From contig NZ_KE695655.1 in NCBI RefSeq assembly GCF_000454065.1, positions 87,684-151,683 of the forward strand: DNA of 64,000 nucleotides, read 5' to 3'. The notes beneath the pieces are model-generated. The model made no database searches and had not been told where the DNA came from. It saw nothing but the letters and a program-made list of their open reading frames with translations. The translations under genes were made by a program, and so were the position numbers. Source of the stretch: Brevibacillus thermoruber 423 (GTDB taxonomy: Bacteria > Bacillota > Bacilli > Brevibacillales > Brevibacillaceae). This document shows positions 16,988 through 25,788 of this stretch, piece after piece (the first letter of the stretch is position 1; each line of letters starts with the position of its first letter).

Positions 16988-18640
16988 TTGAGCGACGTAA
17001 AGATTTTCGCGATGGGCGGTCTCGGCGAAATCGGCAAAAACATGTACTGTGTCGAGTACGAAGACGAGATCGTCATCATCGACTGCGGGGTCAAATTCCC
17101 CGAAAACGAGATGTTCGGCATTGACCTGGTCATCCCGGACATCACCTATCTGATCGAGAATCAGCACAAGATCAAGGCGCTGCTGCTGACGCACGGACAC
17201 GAGGACCACATCGGCGCCATCCCGTACGTGCTGAAGCAAATCAAGGTGCCGATCTATGGCGGCCGCCTCACCCTGGGCTTGGTCAAGGCAAAGCTGGAAG
17301 AGCACCGGATGCAGAACGAGGTGAAGCTGATCCCCATTTCGGAGGACACGGAGATCCCGTTCAAAAAGCTGAAAGCCACCTTTTTCCGCACCAACCACAG
17401 CATTCCCGATTCGTTCGGAATCGTCATCCACACGCCGGAGGGCATGGTCATTCACACGGGCGACTTCAAGTTTGACATGACGCCTGTCGGTCCCACCACG
17501 GAATTCGGCAAAATCGCACGGATCGGCAGCAGCGGCGACGTGCTGGCGCTGCTGTCGGACAGCACCAACAGCGAACGGTACGGGTTTACCATGTCGGAGC
17601 GCATGGTGGGCGAAGGCATTCTCGACGTGGTGAAAAAGGCGCGCGGGCGGATTATCCTGGCCACGTTCGCATCGAACGTGCACCGCCTGCAGCAGGTGGT
17701 GGACGCGGCCATGGAGTGCGACCGGAAAGTGGCGGTCATCGGCCGCAGCATGGAAAAAGTGTTTCAGATCGGACAAGAACTGGGCTACATCCAGATGCCG
17801 GAGGGCATGCTGATTGACGTCAAGCACATCGACAACTACGCGGACAACCAGGTGCTGATCATCTGCACGGGCAGCCAGGGCGAGCCGATGGCGGCACTGA
17901 CCCGCATCGCCTCCGGGTCCCACCGCTCGGTGCAGATTTATCCGGAGGACACGGTCATCATCTCCGCTTCGCCGATCCCGGGCAACACGGTGAACGTCAG
18001 CCGGACGATTGACAAGCTGTACCGGGCGGGAGCCAACGTGGTGCTGAGCCACGTGTTCGACATCCACGCGTCCGGCCACGGCAGCAGCGAAGAGCTGAAG
18101 CTGATGCTCAACTTTATCCGCCCCCGCTACTTCGTGCCGATCCACGGCGAGTACCGCATGCTGAAAATGCACGCCAGACTGGCGCAGCAGGTGGGCATCG
18201 AGGAGAGCAACATCTTCATCATGGACAACGGCGACGTGCTCAACTGCAATCGGGAAAAAGCGTGGCTGAGCAAAGTGCCCGCCGGGATTGTCCTGATCGA
18301 CGGCAGCGGCGTGGGCGACGTCGGCAACATCGTGCTGCGCGACCGCAAGCATCTGGCGGAAGACGGCCTGATGGTGGTCGTGGTCAGCCTGGACATGAAA
18401 AACTTCAAGATCCTGACCGGGCCGGACATCGTCAGCCGCGGCTTCGTCTACGTGCGCGGATCGGAATCGCTGATCCAGGAGGCCACCGTGCTCGTCCGCC
18501 AAAAGCTGCAGGAGGCGCTGGACAAGAAGATCAAGGAATGGTCCGAGCTGAAGTCGCAGATCAACGAAGTGATCAAGCCGTTTATCTATGAAAAGACGGG
18601 CCGCAATCCGATGATTTTGACCATCCTGATGGAAGTATAG
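16988..18640 (+). CDS. rnjA: Ribonuclease J
   Basis: 550 residues, TTG start at 16988 eight bases after AGGAGG. It is a beta-CASP metallo-beta-lactamase nuclease: MGGLGEIGKNMYCVEYEDEI, the zinc motif LLLTHGHEDHIGAIP (about residues 71-85), SGDVLALLSDSTNSE, the beta-CASP region with ICTGSQGEPMAAL, and the C-terminal FVPIHGEYRMLKMHA. RNase J has 5'-to-3' exo- and endonuclease activity and is central to RNA turnover and rRNA maturation in Bacillales. It is about the usual length. A TACAAT at 16915-16920 may be the -10 box. A second RNase J paralogue, if any, is not in the window. Confidence 0.93.
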   Translation: MSDVKIFAMGGLGEIGKNMYCVEYEDEIVIIDCGVKFPENEMFGIDLVIPDITYLIENQHKIKALLLTHGHEDHIGAIPYVLKQIKVPIYGGRLTLGLVKAKLEEHRMQNEVKLIPISEDTEIPFKKLKATFFRTNHSIPDSFGIVIHTPEGMVIHTGDFKFDMTPVGPTTEFGKIARIGSSGDVLALLSDSTNSERYGFTMSERMVGEGILDVVKKARGRIILATFASNVHRLQQVVDAAMECDRKVAVIGRSMEKVFQIGQELGYIQMPEGMLIDVKHIDNYADNQVLIICTGSQGEPMAALTRIASGSHRSVQIYPEDTVIISASPIPGNTVNVSRTIDKLYRAGANVVLSHVFDIHASGHGSSEELKLMLNFIRPRYFVPIHGEYRMLKMHARLAQQVGIEESNIFIMDNGDVLNCNREKAWLSKVPAGIVLIDGSGVGDVGNIVLRDRKHLAEDGLMVVVVSLDMKNFKILTGPDIVSRGFVYVRGSESLIQEATVLVRQKLQEALDKKIKEWSELKSQINEVIKPFIYEKTGRNPMILTILMEV

Positions 18641-18739
18641 GCGCGGCCGAATCTGTGAAAGTGTCGGGAACCATTCTCCTGTGGGCTTTCACGGGATATA
18701 ATAAAAAGCAAATGTACCGGAAAAAGGAGAGAATGCCCC

Positions 18740-19171
18740 ATGATGTCCTACGAGGCATACATGAATCAAGTGATTCAACCGATGCGCGACGAGCTGACCC
18801 GCGTCGGCTTCACCGAACTGCGCACGGCGGAGGAAGTGGAGAAAACCCTGCCGAACCTGAAAGGCACCGCGCTGATTGTGGTCAACTCCGTCTGCGGCTG
18901 CGCGGCGGGTCTGGCCCGTCCGGCCGTGGCCCACTCGCTCAACCATCCGAAAAAGCCGGACCATCTCTACACCGTCTTCGCCGGCCAGGACAAAGAGGCG
19001 ACCGCCAAGGCGCGCGAGTACTTTGAAGGCTATCCGCCGTCGTCTCCGTCGTTTGCCCTGATGAAGGACGGCAAGCTGGTGACGATGATCGAGCGCCATC
19101 AGATCGAAAACAACGACCTGGCGACCATTTCCAAGCTGTTGACCGACGCGTACGACAAATACTGCGACTGA
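18740..19171 (+). CDS. BrxA/BrxB family bacilliredoxin
   Basis: 143 residues, ATG at 18740 (18743 also possible) behind AAAAAGGAGAG. The family is identified by MSYEAYMNQVIQPMRDELT, the active site VVNSVCGCAAGLARPAV with the CGC motif at about residues 52-54, and the C-terminal VTMIERHQIENND. Bacilliredoxins remove bacillithiol from S-bacillithiolated proteins in the cytoplasm, so the organism presumably makes bacillithiol. TATAAT at 18697-18702 is the likely -10. The gene is monocistronic with a terminator at 19186. Confidence 0.9.
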   Translation: MMSYEAYMNQVIQPMRDELTRVGFTELRTAEEVEKTLPNLKGTALIVVNSVCGCAAGLARPAVAHSLNHPKKPDHLYTVFAGQDKEATAKAREYFEGYPPSSPSFALMKDGKLVTMIERHQIENNDLATISKLLTDAYDKYCD

Positions 19172-19185
19172 TGACGAACGTAAGG

Positions 19186-19214
19186 CAAGACGCTCCGCTG
19201 CGGGCGTCTTGTTC
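19186..19214 (+). terminator. Terminator after the bacilliredoxin gene
   Basis: CAAGACGC (19186-19193) pairs with GCGTCTTG (19204-19211), followed by TTCT. Confidence 0.7.
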
Positions 19215-19346
19215 TGCGTGGTTGGGAAAACGAAGCGCCTCTGCCCGGCCCGCCCGCGGCCCCCGGCCAGGCTGCTTGCAAGCGGCTGCGGTCGGGATGC
19301 GGTTCGCGCGCGATCGCGGGGCGCATTTGCGAAAGGATGACCAAGC

Positions 19347-20219
19347 ATGATTACCCGTTCGTTTGGACGAGACCCCCATCAGGTTTCCCTGCTGGGCTTT
19401 GGCGCCCAGCGCATCGTGGACGAGCACGGCTGCAGCGAGGAGCAGGCGATTGCCATTATTCGCCGCGCCGTGGAGCTGGGCGTCAACTATTTTGATACGG
19501 CTCCCAGTTACAGCGACGGCCAGTCGGAGACGCGGCTGGGCAAGGGGCTGAAAGGGCTGCGCGACAAGGTGTGGATCGCCACCAAAACCGGCGGTCGGAC
19601 GCGCGATTTGGCCTGGCGCGATCTGGAAGCCAGCCTGAAGCGGCTCCAGACCGATTACGTCGACGAGTGGCGGGTGCACAACGTGATGCAGCCGCACGAC
19701 TTCGAAGCCATTTTTGCCAAGGGCGGTGCCTTGGAAGCGCTGGTCGAGGCGCGGGAGCAGGGGCTGGTGCGCAAACTGAGCATCAGCGGCCATACCGATC
19801 CCCGCCTGCTGGCGGAAGCCATTCGCCGCTTCCCGTTTGACAGCGCGCTGGTCGCCCTGTCGGCGCTGGATCACTTCATCTACAGCTTTGCCCATGAATT
19901 CGTCCCGCTGGCGGTGGAAAAAGGCGTCGCCGTCATCGGCATGAAGGTGATGGCGCTTGGCCAACTGGCGCCGTGGACGGAACAGGCGCTGCGCTACACC
20001 TGGAGTCTGCCCGTGTCCACCGCGATCCTCGGCGTCAGCAAGATGAGCGAGCTGGAGGCGGATGTGGAGGCGGTCAACCGCTTTGTCCCGATGACCGACA
20101 TCGAGCGGGTCGCCTTTTTCCAGGAGATCATTTCGCTTGTCCGTCCCGATGTGCTGCGCTGGAAGGCGAGCGAATGGATGTCCGGCGAGTGGTATGAGCT
20201 GCCGGAGCTGCGGTTTTAA
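19347..20219 (+). CDS. Aldo/keto reductase
   Basis: 290 residues, ATG at 19347 behind GAAAGGATG. The (beta/alpha)8 fold is recognised from LGFGAQRI, the catalytic Asp/Tyr segment NYFDTAPSYSDGQSE (Asp and Tyr about residues 51 and 56), the lysine in WIATKTGGR, the His in WRVHNVMQP, and the NADPH-binding ILGVSKMSELEA. It reduces carbonyl compounds with NAD(P)H; the substrate is unknown. The gene has its own terminator and no operon partner. The His sits in WRVHNV where many homologues have LQIHN, a mild variation. Confidence 0.85.
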   Translation: MITRSFGRDPHQVSLLGFGAQRIVDEHGCSEEQAIAIIRRAVELGVNYFDTAPSYSDGQSETRLGKGLKGLRDKVWIATKTGGRTRDLAWRDLEASLKRLQTDYVDEWRVHNVMQPHDFEAIFAKGGALEALVEAREQGLVRKLSISGHTDPRLLAEAIRRFPFDSALVALSALDHFIYSFAHEFVPLAVEKGVAVIGMKVMALGQLAPWTEQALRYTWSLPVSTAILGVSKMSELEADVEAVNRFVPMTDIERVAFFQEIISLVRPDVLRWKASEWMSGEWYELPELRF

Positions 20220-20228
20220 CCGGGAGAC

Positions 20229-20269
20229 AAACGCTCTTTTCCGAAGAGGAAGGGAGCGTTTGTTATTTT
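20229..20269 (+). terminator. Terminator after the aldo/keto reductase gene
   Basis: AAACGCTC (20229-20236) pairs with GAGCGTTT (20254-20261), with an inner CTTTTCC/GGAAG stem, followed by GTTATTTT. Confidence 0.75.
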
Positions 20270-20346
20270 GAAAATAATGGAATTTCTCCGTGCAATCCTG
20301 AATACCCTTTGCAGTGAGACAAAATCCATGTAGCGGGGGAGACAGG

Positions 20347-21369
20347 ATGCAAAACGAAAAGAAGGCACTGCCACAACCGGCGTCTGCCGATCGGGTCATG
20401 GAATGGATCACCGGGGGGTGGGTGCAGCAGGCCATCTATGTTGCCGCCAAGCTGGGAATTGCCGATTTGCTGGCGGACGGGCCGAAAAGCGCCGGCGAGC
20501 TTGCCGAGGTGACCGAGACCCATGCTCCGTCACTCTATCGGATTTTGCGGGCTCTGTGCGGCATCGGGCTGTTTCAGGAGGAAGGCGAGCAGCGGTTTGC
20601 GCTGGGTCCTCTCGGTTCGTATCTGCAGACAGGGGAGAACAGCCTGCGCGGCATGGCGATCATGGTGGGGGAAAAATGGCATCGGGACGCGTGGAGCCAC
20701 ATCATGTACACGGTGAAGACGGGCAAACCGGCGTTTCAGGATGTGCACGGCATGGGCGTTTTTGCATACTTGGCGAATCATCCTGATGCGGGCGAGCGTT
20801 TTAACCAGGCCATGTCGGACATGTCCCACCGGGTGGTGTCGGCCCTGGCGTACGATTTTTCCCCGTATGACAGGGTCATCGACGTGGGAGGCGGACACGG
20901 ACGGCTGATGACCGCCATCCTGAACGCTCATCCGGGCCTGAAAGGGGTCATCTACGACGTTCCCTCCGTGATCGAAGGCACCCGGCGGCACATTGCGGAG
21001 GCCGGGCTCGCGGATCGGTGCGCGTGCATTGCCGGCAGCTTTTTCGAATCGGTTCCGGCGGGCGGCGATGTGTACGTGCTGAAGAACATCCTCCACGACT
21101 GGAGCGACGACGAAGCTGCTGCCATTCTCCGGAACTGCCGCCGGGCCATCCGGGAGGACGGAAAGCTCCTGGTGATGGAGATGGTCGTTCCGGCCGGAAA
21201 CCAACCGCATCCGTCCACGTTGATCGATCTGGAAATGATGATCATGGCCACGGGAAGGGAACGGACCGAGGCGGAGTTTCGGACGCTTTTCCGGAAAGCT
21301 GACTTTGAACTGGAGCGAATCGTCCCGACGTCTGCATCCGTCTGCATGCTGGAAGGAATTCCTGTGTGA
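20347..21369 (+). CDS. SAM-dependent methyltransferase, plant O-methyltransferase-2 type
   Basis: 340 residues; ATG at 20347 chosen because GGGGGAGACAGG precedes it, rather than an upstream in-frame start at 20314. An N-terminal winged-helix dimerisation domain (VMEWITGGWVQQAIYVAAKL, PSLYRILRALCGIGLFQEE) is followed by the SAM-binding motif VIDVGGGHGRLMTAIL (about residues 180-195). Later come LKNILHDWSDDEAAAILRNC, with the catalytic His region, and LLVMEMVVPAG. This architecture is that of O-methyltransferases acting on phenolic or polyketide substrates. No biosynthetic cluster surrounds it, so the substrate is open. A terminator follows. Confidence 0.85.
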   Translation: MQNEKKALPQPASADRVMEWITGGWVQQAIYVAAKLGIADLLADGPKSAGELAEVTETHAPSLYRILRALCGIGLFQEEGEQRFALGPLGSYLQTGENSLRGMAIMVGEKWHRDAWSHIMYTVKTGKPAFQDVHGMGVFAYLANHPDAGERFNQAMSDMSHRVVSALAYDFSPYDRVIDVGGGHGRLMTAILNAHPGLKGVIYDVPSVIEGTRRHIAEAGLADRCACIAGSFFESVPAGGDVYVLKNILHDWSDDEAAAILRNCRRAIREDGKLLVMEMVVPAGNQPHPSTLIDLEMMIMATGRERTEAEFRTLFRKADFELERIVPTSASVCMLEGIPV

Positions 21370-21409
21370 CGGGGATGGCCCTGTCGACAGCAGCTTGCAG
21401 AGTGATCGT

Positions 21410-21453
21410 CAGCCCTCCGGCGAAAGAAGGGAGCCGGAGGGCTGACCATTTTA
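21410..21453 (+). terminator. Terminator after the methyltransferase gene
   Basis: CAGCCCTCCGGC (21410-21421) pairs with GCCGGAGGGCTG (21433-21444), followed by ACCATTTTA. Confidence 0.75.
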
Positions 21454-21491
21454 TCGCAATGACGTATGAAACAACTGCTTGATAGGCCGGG

Positions 21492-21850
21492 GTGGCCAAC
21501 GTGATCCGCGCCTTGGTGCCGGCCATGGTGGAAAGAGGGAGCGGTGTGATTGTCAACATCAGTTCCGGGGGGGGGGCCGATACGGAGAAGCGCTGCTTGC
21601 CCCCTACTGCGCCTCCAAATTCGCCGTGGAGGGACTGACTCAGTCGCTGGCGCGAGAACTTCCGGAGGGGATGGCCGCGGTGGCCCTTGATCCCGGGGGG
21701 AGCATCGATACAGCGATGCTGCGCGCGTGTGCCCCGGAAGAGGTGGACAGTTCCCCGACGCCGGAGGAGTGGAGCCGTACCGCCGTGCCCTTCATTCTCT
21801 CCCTCGGTCCGCGAGACAACGGCAAGTCGCTTACCTGCCCGCGCCCGTAA
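21492..21850 (+). pseudogene. Truncated, frameshifted short-chain dehydrogenase
   Basis: From 21492 one frame reads VANVIRALVPAMVERGSG, VIVNISS, then enters a run of ten G (21567-21576). After it the coding sense moves to another frame: GRYGEALLAPYCASKFAVEG, LTQSLARELPEGMAAVALDP, continuing to TAA at 21848. The YxxxK active site and the NISS strand identify an SDR. The whole N-terminal NAD(P)-binding half (TGxxxGxG) is missing, so the gene is dead even if the G-run frameshift were an assembly error. One added G would restore the frame. Confidence 0.75.
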
Positions 21851-21865
21851 CGCCTGTCCACATGG

Positions 21866-21915
21866 AAAAACAGTCCTCATTTCCTGCTGGCGTGCAGGAA
21901 AAGGACTGTTTTTTA
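21866..21915 (+). terminator. Bidirectional terminator after the SDR remnant
   Basis: AACAGTCCT (21869-21877) pairs with AGGACTGTT (21902-21910), with an inner TTCCTGC/GCAGGAA stem and a T6 run. On the minus strand it is followed by TTTTTCC and lies at the end of the MFS remnant. Confidence 0.8.
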
Positions 21916-22566
21916 TCGTGATGGGACAGTCGGGCCGAACTGTTTTTGCTGCCGTGTCAGGCCGCCGGACGCAGCCCGTTTGTGTGCCCGTTCCGTCAAC
22001 AAGAGCGGGCCGGCTGATCGGCCGCTGTCCGCTTTTCCCGATGAAACGAAGAGTGGACCAGACAGAGCAGGACGGCCGCTCCGTTTGCCGGCATCATCGC
22101 CGCCCGCCAGCTCCTCGTGGGAGACGCGCCTCATGAAAAGGAAAAAGAACAAGGCGAACAGAAAGGTGCTGGCGCTGTTCAGCAAAAACGTGAAGGCAAA
22201 CGAAAAGCTGGCGATCAAACCGGCGAGAAAGGTGCCGATCGCCATGCCCAGGTTGTTGCCCACATACACGACATTGAACAGCTCCCGCCGCCGCTCCTGC
22301 CAGCGAAAGCCGACAAAGGCCTGAATCGCCGGGGAGGACACGTTGAACAAAAAGCCCATGCCCACCATCAATCCGATGTACACGGGCCAACTGTCGGTAA
22401 TCAGGACGACACCCGCTTCGGCCATCGAACGGTGCAGATGCGTATGGACGTAAAGCGTGGTCAGCGGCCACATAAAAGCGCTGCCGGACGCGTTGATGCA
22501 TCTGGCGGCGAGAAAGAGCAGCACGTCCCGCGGGTATCGGCGAAACCAGTTTCTGGGGGAGATCAT
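21913..22566 (-). pseudogene. MFS transporter with internal deletion and lost C-terminus
   Basis: ATG at 22566 behind GAGGGTG. The frame reads MISPRNWFRRYPRDVLLFLA, then LTTLYVHTHLHRSMAEAGVV, and jumps straight to WPVYIGLMVGMGFLFNVSSP and FRWQERRRELFNVVYVGNNL. Two or so transmembrane helices and the MFS loop motif that normally separate these segments are missing. After FFFLFMRRVSHEELAG (about residue 158) homology ends and the last ~60 residues are low-complexity readthrough. Normal length would be about 400 residues in 12 helices. The promoter looks intact. A degraded drug or sugar exporter is the likely origin. Confidence 0.7.
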
Positions 22567-22599
22567 TCGCGGTCACCCTCTATCGGCAGGTTTTTCCAT

Positions 22600-22628
22600 A
22601 GTATACCCCCGTTTATAAACTTTGTAAA
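22600..22628 (-). promoter_or_regulatory. Sigma-A promoter of the MFS remnant with operator-like repeats
   Basis: On the minus strand TTTACA (22628-22623) and TATACT (22605-22600) are 17 bp apart. The -35 is embedded in repeated GTTTA/TAAAC motifs (GTTTATAAAC at 22611-22620, GTAAAC at 22624-22629, GTTTA at 22636-22640), which look like a repressor operator. The interval 22567-22754 otherwise holds the upstream region of the LCP gene. Confidence 0.55.
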
Positions 22629-22754
22629 CTAAAAAGTTTAAAAACAAGATTCCAACCAAATAAAGGCTGCCCGGCTTCGACCAGATTCGAGTATACTAGT
22701 CAAAGTGGGGAGTATATCATCATCTCAGAAAGAGACAAAGGTGGCGTTTTCCAA

Positions 22755-23735
22755 ATGCGCTTTTTGAAACGATTGCTGCTCCTCCTGATCGTGGCAGTCG
22801 CCGCGGCAGGGGGGTACTACGGATATTCGCTGTATCAGTTTGCCGAGGACATTCAGCAGCCCAACGTGATTGACCATCCTTCCGCCGGTGCGACGAAAGC
22901 GGCGGAGATTCCCGCGTGGGACGGCAAGGAACGCGTCAACATCCTGCTGATGGGCGTCGACCGGCGCGGCATGCACAGCAGCACGCTGCCCCGCTCCGAT
23001 TCGATGATGCTGCTCAGCATTGATCCGGTTGCGAAACGATACGATCTGTTTTCGATCTTGCGCGACACCTATGTGGAGATTCCCGGCCACGGCCATGCCC
23101 GGATCAATTCGGCGATCGTCGAAGGAGGGCCGGAATTGGCGATGGAGACGGTGAGCCAGTTTACCGGACTGCCGGTGAACCGGTATGTGATCACCGACTT
23201 CGAGGGCTTCAAGCATCTGATTGACGCCGTCGGCGGCGTGGAGCTGTACGTGGAGAAAAACATGCGGTACCGCGACCCCACCGACAAAGGCGTGTACGAT
23301 ATCGATCTGAAAAAAGGGCTGCAGCGGCTGGACGGCTCCAAGGCGCTGCAATACGTCCGCTTCCGTCACGACGCGACATCTGACTACACGCGGACGGAGC
23401 GGCAGCGCAAGCTGATGGCCGCGCTGGCCGACCAGATGAAGAGCGGCACCACGCTGATCCAGCTCCCGTCCATTTTGAAGGAGATCACCCCGTACGTGCA
23501 GACCAACATCAGCTCGATGGACATGTTGAAGCTGGCGTCGCTGGGGTTGACGCTGAATACCCAACAGCCCGGCCAGTATCAGCTTCCGCCGATGGGGATG
23601 TTCCGCGAATCCAATCGCGCCGGTGCCGTCCTCATCCCCGATGTGGAGCAGGTTCAGGCCTTTATCCAGGAAAAACTGCAGCTCTCTCAACCGGAGGCGG
23701 AGTCTGATCGCGAAACGAGCGGCACGCAGAACTGA
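22755..23735 (+). CDS. LytR-CpsA-Psr (LCP) family protein
   Basis: 326 residues, ATG at 22755 behind AAAGGTGG. A single N-terminal membrane helix (LLLLLIVAVAAAGGYYGYSL) is followed by the extracellular LCP catalytic domain: ILLMGVDRRG, RSDSMMLLSIDPVAK, ILRDTYVEIPG, ARINSAIVEGG, VDYFVxxDF-like RYVITDFEGFKHLIDAVGGV, and YVRFRHDATSDYTRTERQRK with the catalytic Arg and Asp residues. LCP enzymes transfer lipid-linked anionic polymers to peptidoglycan. It is monocistronic. A TATACT at 22692-22697 may be the -10. An imperfect G+C hairpin follows the stop without a clear U-run. Confidence 0.9.
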   Translation: MRFLKRLLLLLIVAVAAAGGYYGYSLYQFAEDIQQPNVIDHPSAGATKAAEIPAWDGKERVNILLMGVDRRGMHSSTLPRSDSMMLLSIDPVAKRYDLFSILRDTYVEIPGHGHARINSAIVEGGPELAMETVSQFTGLPVNRYVITDFEGFKHLIDAVGGVELYVEKNMRYRDPTDKGVYDIDLKKGLQRLDGSKALQYVRFRHDATSDYTRTERQRKLMAALADQMKSGTTLIQLPSILKEITPYVQTNISSMDMLKLASLGLTLNTQQPGQYQLPPMGMFRESNRAGAVLIPDVEQVQAFIQEKLQLSQPEAESDRETSGTQN

Positions 23736-23785
23736 TGCGTGCCGCAGCATGCGCGTGGGCCAACATCTTTTTCCTTTGTTTGCTA

Positions 23786-23815
23786 TTGACAGAGTTTTTT
23801 TAAATGGAATATAAT
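23786..23815 (+). promoter_or_regulatory. Sigma-A promoter of the met importer operon
   Basis: Perfect TTGACA (23786-23791) and TATAAT (23810-23815) with an 18-bp spacer, about 50 bp upstream of a SAM-I aptamer. Confidence 0.85.
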
Positions 23816-23863
23816 CCGATTTGTATCAACGTGAATACAAACAAACAGCATATACGGAGAAAT

Positions 23864-23984
23864 TCTTCTTATCAAGAGAGGCGGAGGGACAGGCCCTATG
23901 AAGCCCGGCAACCGGCTCATCGCACAGATGGGTGTCGCGGTGCCAATTCCTACAAGATCGGCTGAATCTTGAGAGATGAGAAGG
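23864..23984 (+). promoter_or_regulatory. SAM-I (S-box) riboswitch of metNPQ
   Basis: The S-box core is complete: CTTATCAAGAGAGGCGGAGG, GACAGGCCCTATGAAGCCCG, GCAACCGG, GGTGCCAATTCCTACA and the P1 closing strand TTGAGAGATGAGAAG. P1 pairs CTTCTTATC (23864-23872) with GATGAGAAG (23975-23983). An intrinsic terminator follows at 24009-24042. High SAM should stop transcription before metN. Confidence 0.95.
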
Positions 23985-24008
23985 GTGGATGTGATCGGAT
24001 AACGATGC

Positions 24009-24042
24009 AAACCCCTTTTTCATGTTGAAAAAGGGGTTTGTT
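24009..24042 (+). terminator. Riboswitch-controlled terminator upstream of metN
   Basis: AAACCCCTTTTT (24009-24020) pairs with AAAAAGGGGTTT (24028-24039), followed by GTT. It lies between the S-box aptamer and the metN SD. Confidence 0.8.
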
Positions 24043-24064
24043 CCGTATCAGGGAGGTGAACCGG

Positions 24065-25078
24065 ATGATTCGCTTGCAAAACTTGCGCAAGAACTACACG
24101 GTACAAGGTAAGACGGTCCCCGCGCTGCTCGGGATTGACCTGACCATAGAAAAGGGAGAAATCTTCGGCATCATCGGACATTCCGGTGCCGGGAAAAGTA
24201 CGCTGATTCGCTGCATCAACATGCTGGAGCGTCCGACATCCGGTCACGTAATCGTAGACGGCGTCGACCTGACCACGCTGGATGACCGCAAGCTGCAGGA
24301 GCAGCGGCGCCAAATCGGCATGATCTTTCAGCACTTCAATCTGCTCTCTTCGGCCACGGTGGCGGAGAACGTGGCCTTTCCCCTGAAGCTGGCGAAGCGG
24401 CCAAAGGCGGAGATTGACAAAAAGGTAAGCGAACTGCTCGCGCTGGTCGGCCTGGAAGCGCACCGCGACAAGTATCCGAGCCAGCTCTCCGGCGGGCAGA
24501 AGCAGCGCGTCGGCATCGCCCGCGCGCTGGCCAGCGATCCGAAAGTGCTGCTGTGTGACGAGGCGACATCCGCGCTCGACCCGCAGACGACCAATTCGAT
24601 TCTCGCCCTGCTGCTGGACATCAACCGCAAGCTGGGATTGACCATCGTGCTGATCACGCACGAGATGCACGTCATCCGCTCCATCTGCGACCGCGTCGGC
24701 GTCATCGACGGGGGCGTCATCGTCGAGGAAGGCAGGGTTCTGGACGTGTTCCTCAAGCCGCAGCATCCGACCACGCGGGAGTTCGTGGAGCAGGTGGCTG
24801 ATTCCGCCGAGCTGCGGGAAGCGGTGGCCCACGAAAAGGCGGCCGGCGACCGGACGATTGTCCGCGTCACGTTCCTGGGCGAAAAGACGTACCAGCCGAT
24901 CCTGTTCCAGACCATGCAGGAGACCGGCACAATGTTCAGCATCCTGCAGGGCACCATTTCGCGGATGAAAGAGACGCCGTACGGACAGTTGGTCGTCGAA
25001 TTGAACGGCGACCCGGAGCAGAGCAGCCGCGCCATCGAAACCTTGCGCCAGCGCGGCCTGGAAGTGGAGGTGATGTAA
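24065..25078 (+). CDS. metN: Methionine ABC transporter ATP-binding protein
   Basis: 337 residues; ATG at 24065 behind GGGAGGTGAA. The longer reading from 24038 would start inside the terminator hairpin. Walker A is [16 protein letters not shown], the signature [15 protein letters not shown] and Walker [14 protein letters not shown]. The C-terminal ~90 residues ([15 protein letters not shown] onward) are the NIL ligand-sensing domain that binds methionine and inhibits the ATPase. It energises methionine import with the permease and binding protein that follow, in one SAM-riboswitch-controlled operon. Confidence 0.95.
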   Translation: MIRLQNLRKNYTVQGKTVPALLGIDLTIEKGEIFGIIGHSGAGKSTLIRCINMLERPTSGHVIVDGVDLTTLDDRKLQEQRRQIGMIFQHFNLLSSATVAENVAFPLKLAKRPKAEIDKKVSELLALVGLEAHRDKYPSQLSGGQKQRVGIARALASDPKVLLCDEATSALDPQTTNSILALLLDINRKLGLTIVLITHEMHVIRSICDRVGVIDGGVIVEEGRVLDVFLKPQHPTTREFVEQVADSAELREAVAHEKAAGDRTIVRVTFLGEKTYQPILFQTMQETGTMFSILQGTISRMKETPYGQLVVELNGDPEQSSRAIETLRQRGLEVEVM

Positions 25079-25744
25079 ATGGGACTGACGTTTGAAAACG
25101 TCGATCTGACGGAAATCGGCCAAGCCACCCTGGATACACTGACGATGCTGGGCTTCTCGACGCTGTTTACCGTCCTGATCGGACTGCCGCTGGGCGTCCT
25201 GCTGTTTCTCACCTCCAAGGGACAGCTTCTGGAAAACCGCGCCTTTTACGCGATTGCGTCCTTTGTCGTGAACGTGCTGCGCTCGGTGCCGTTTATCATC
25301 CTGATGATCATGCTGATTCCGCTGACGAAGGTTCTGGTCGGCACGTCGCTGGGCGTCAAGGGAGCGATCCCGCCGCTGGTGATCGGGGCGGCTCCGTTTT
25401 TCGCCAGACTGGTGGAGACGTCGCTCAGGGAAGTGGACCGCGGCGTAATCGAAGCGGCCCAGTCGATGGGGGCGTCCAACTGGCAGATCATTTGGAACGT
25501 GCTGCTGCCCGAATCCCGGCCGGGGTTGATTGCCGGCATTACGATTACCACCGTGGCGCTCGTCTCCTACACGGCGATGTCCGGCGTCATCGGCGGCGGC
25601 GGTCTGGGCGACCTGGCCATCCGCTACGGGTACCAGCGGTTCCAGACCGATGTGATGATCGTTACGGTCGTGATTTTGCTGGTGTTGGTTCAGATCTTGC
25701 AAACGCTGGGAGACAGACTGGTGATCCGCTTCAGCCGCAAGTAA
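25079..25744 (+). CDS. metP: Methionine ABC transporter permease
   Basis: 221 residues; ATG at 25079 begins immediately after the metN stop, with the SD GGAGGTG inside metN. Five membrane spans are visible (MLGFSTLFTVLIGLPLGVLLF, FVVNVLRSVPFIILMIMLIP, and others). The permease loop reads EAAQSMGASNWQIIWNVLLP, the EAA motif contacting MetN. It is the homologue of MetI in Gram-negatives and MetP in B. subtilis. It forms the homodimeric channel of the methionine importer in the cytoplasmic membrane. Confidence 0.94.
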   Translation: MGLTFENVDLTEIGQATLDTLTMLGFSTLFTVLIGLPLGVLLFLTSKGQLLENRAFYAIASFVVNVLRSVPFIILMIMLIPLTKVLVGTSLGVKGAIPPLVIGAAPFFARLVETSLREVDRGVIEAAQSMGASNWQIIWNVLLPESRPGLIAGITITTVALVSYTAMSGVIGGGGLGDLAIRYGYQRFQTDVMIVTVVILLVLVQILQTLGDRLVIRFSRK

Positions 25745-25788
25745 GATCTTCACCATAAATATGAGGAAAGAGAAAGGGGAAATCATCC

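Noticed and set aside
16589..18502. A 637-codon open frame on the minus strand
   Set aside because: Almost all of it is antisense to RNase J, is His/Asp/Val-rich as expected of complementary G+C-rich codons, and has no start signals. Only its last 88 codons are ChrA-like.
21567..21576. Phase-variable expression of the SDR gene through the G10 tract
   Set aside because: The N-terminal half including the cofactor-binding motif is missing, so switching the frame could not yield an active enzyme.
23720..23750. Hairpin after the LCP gene as a terminator
   Set aside because: The stem GCGGCACGC/GCGTGCCGC is strong but is not followed by a U-run; it may be a weak or Rho-assisted site, so it was not listed.
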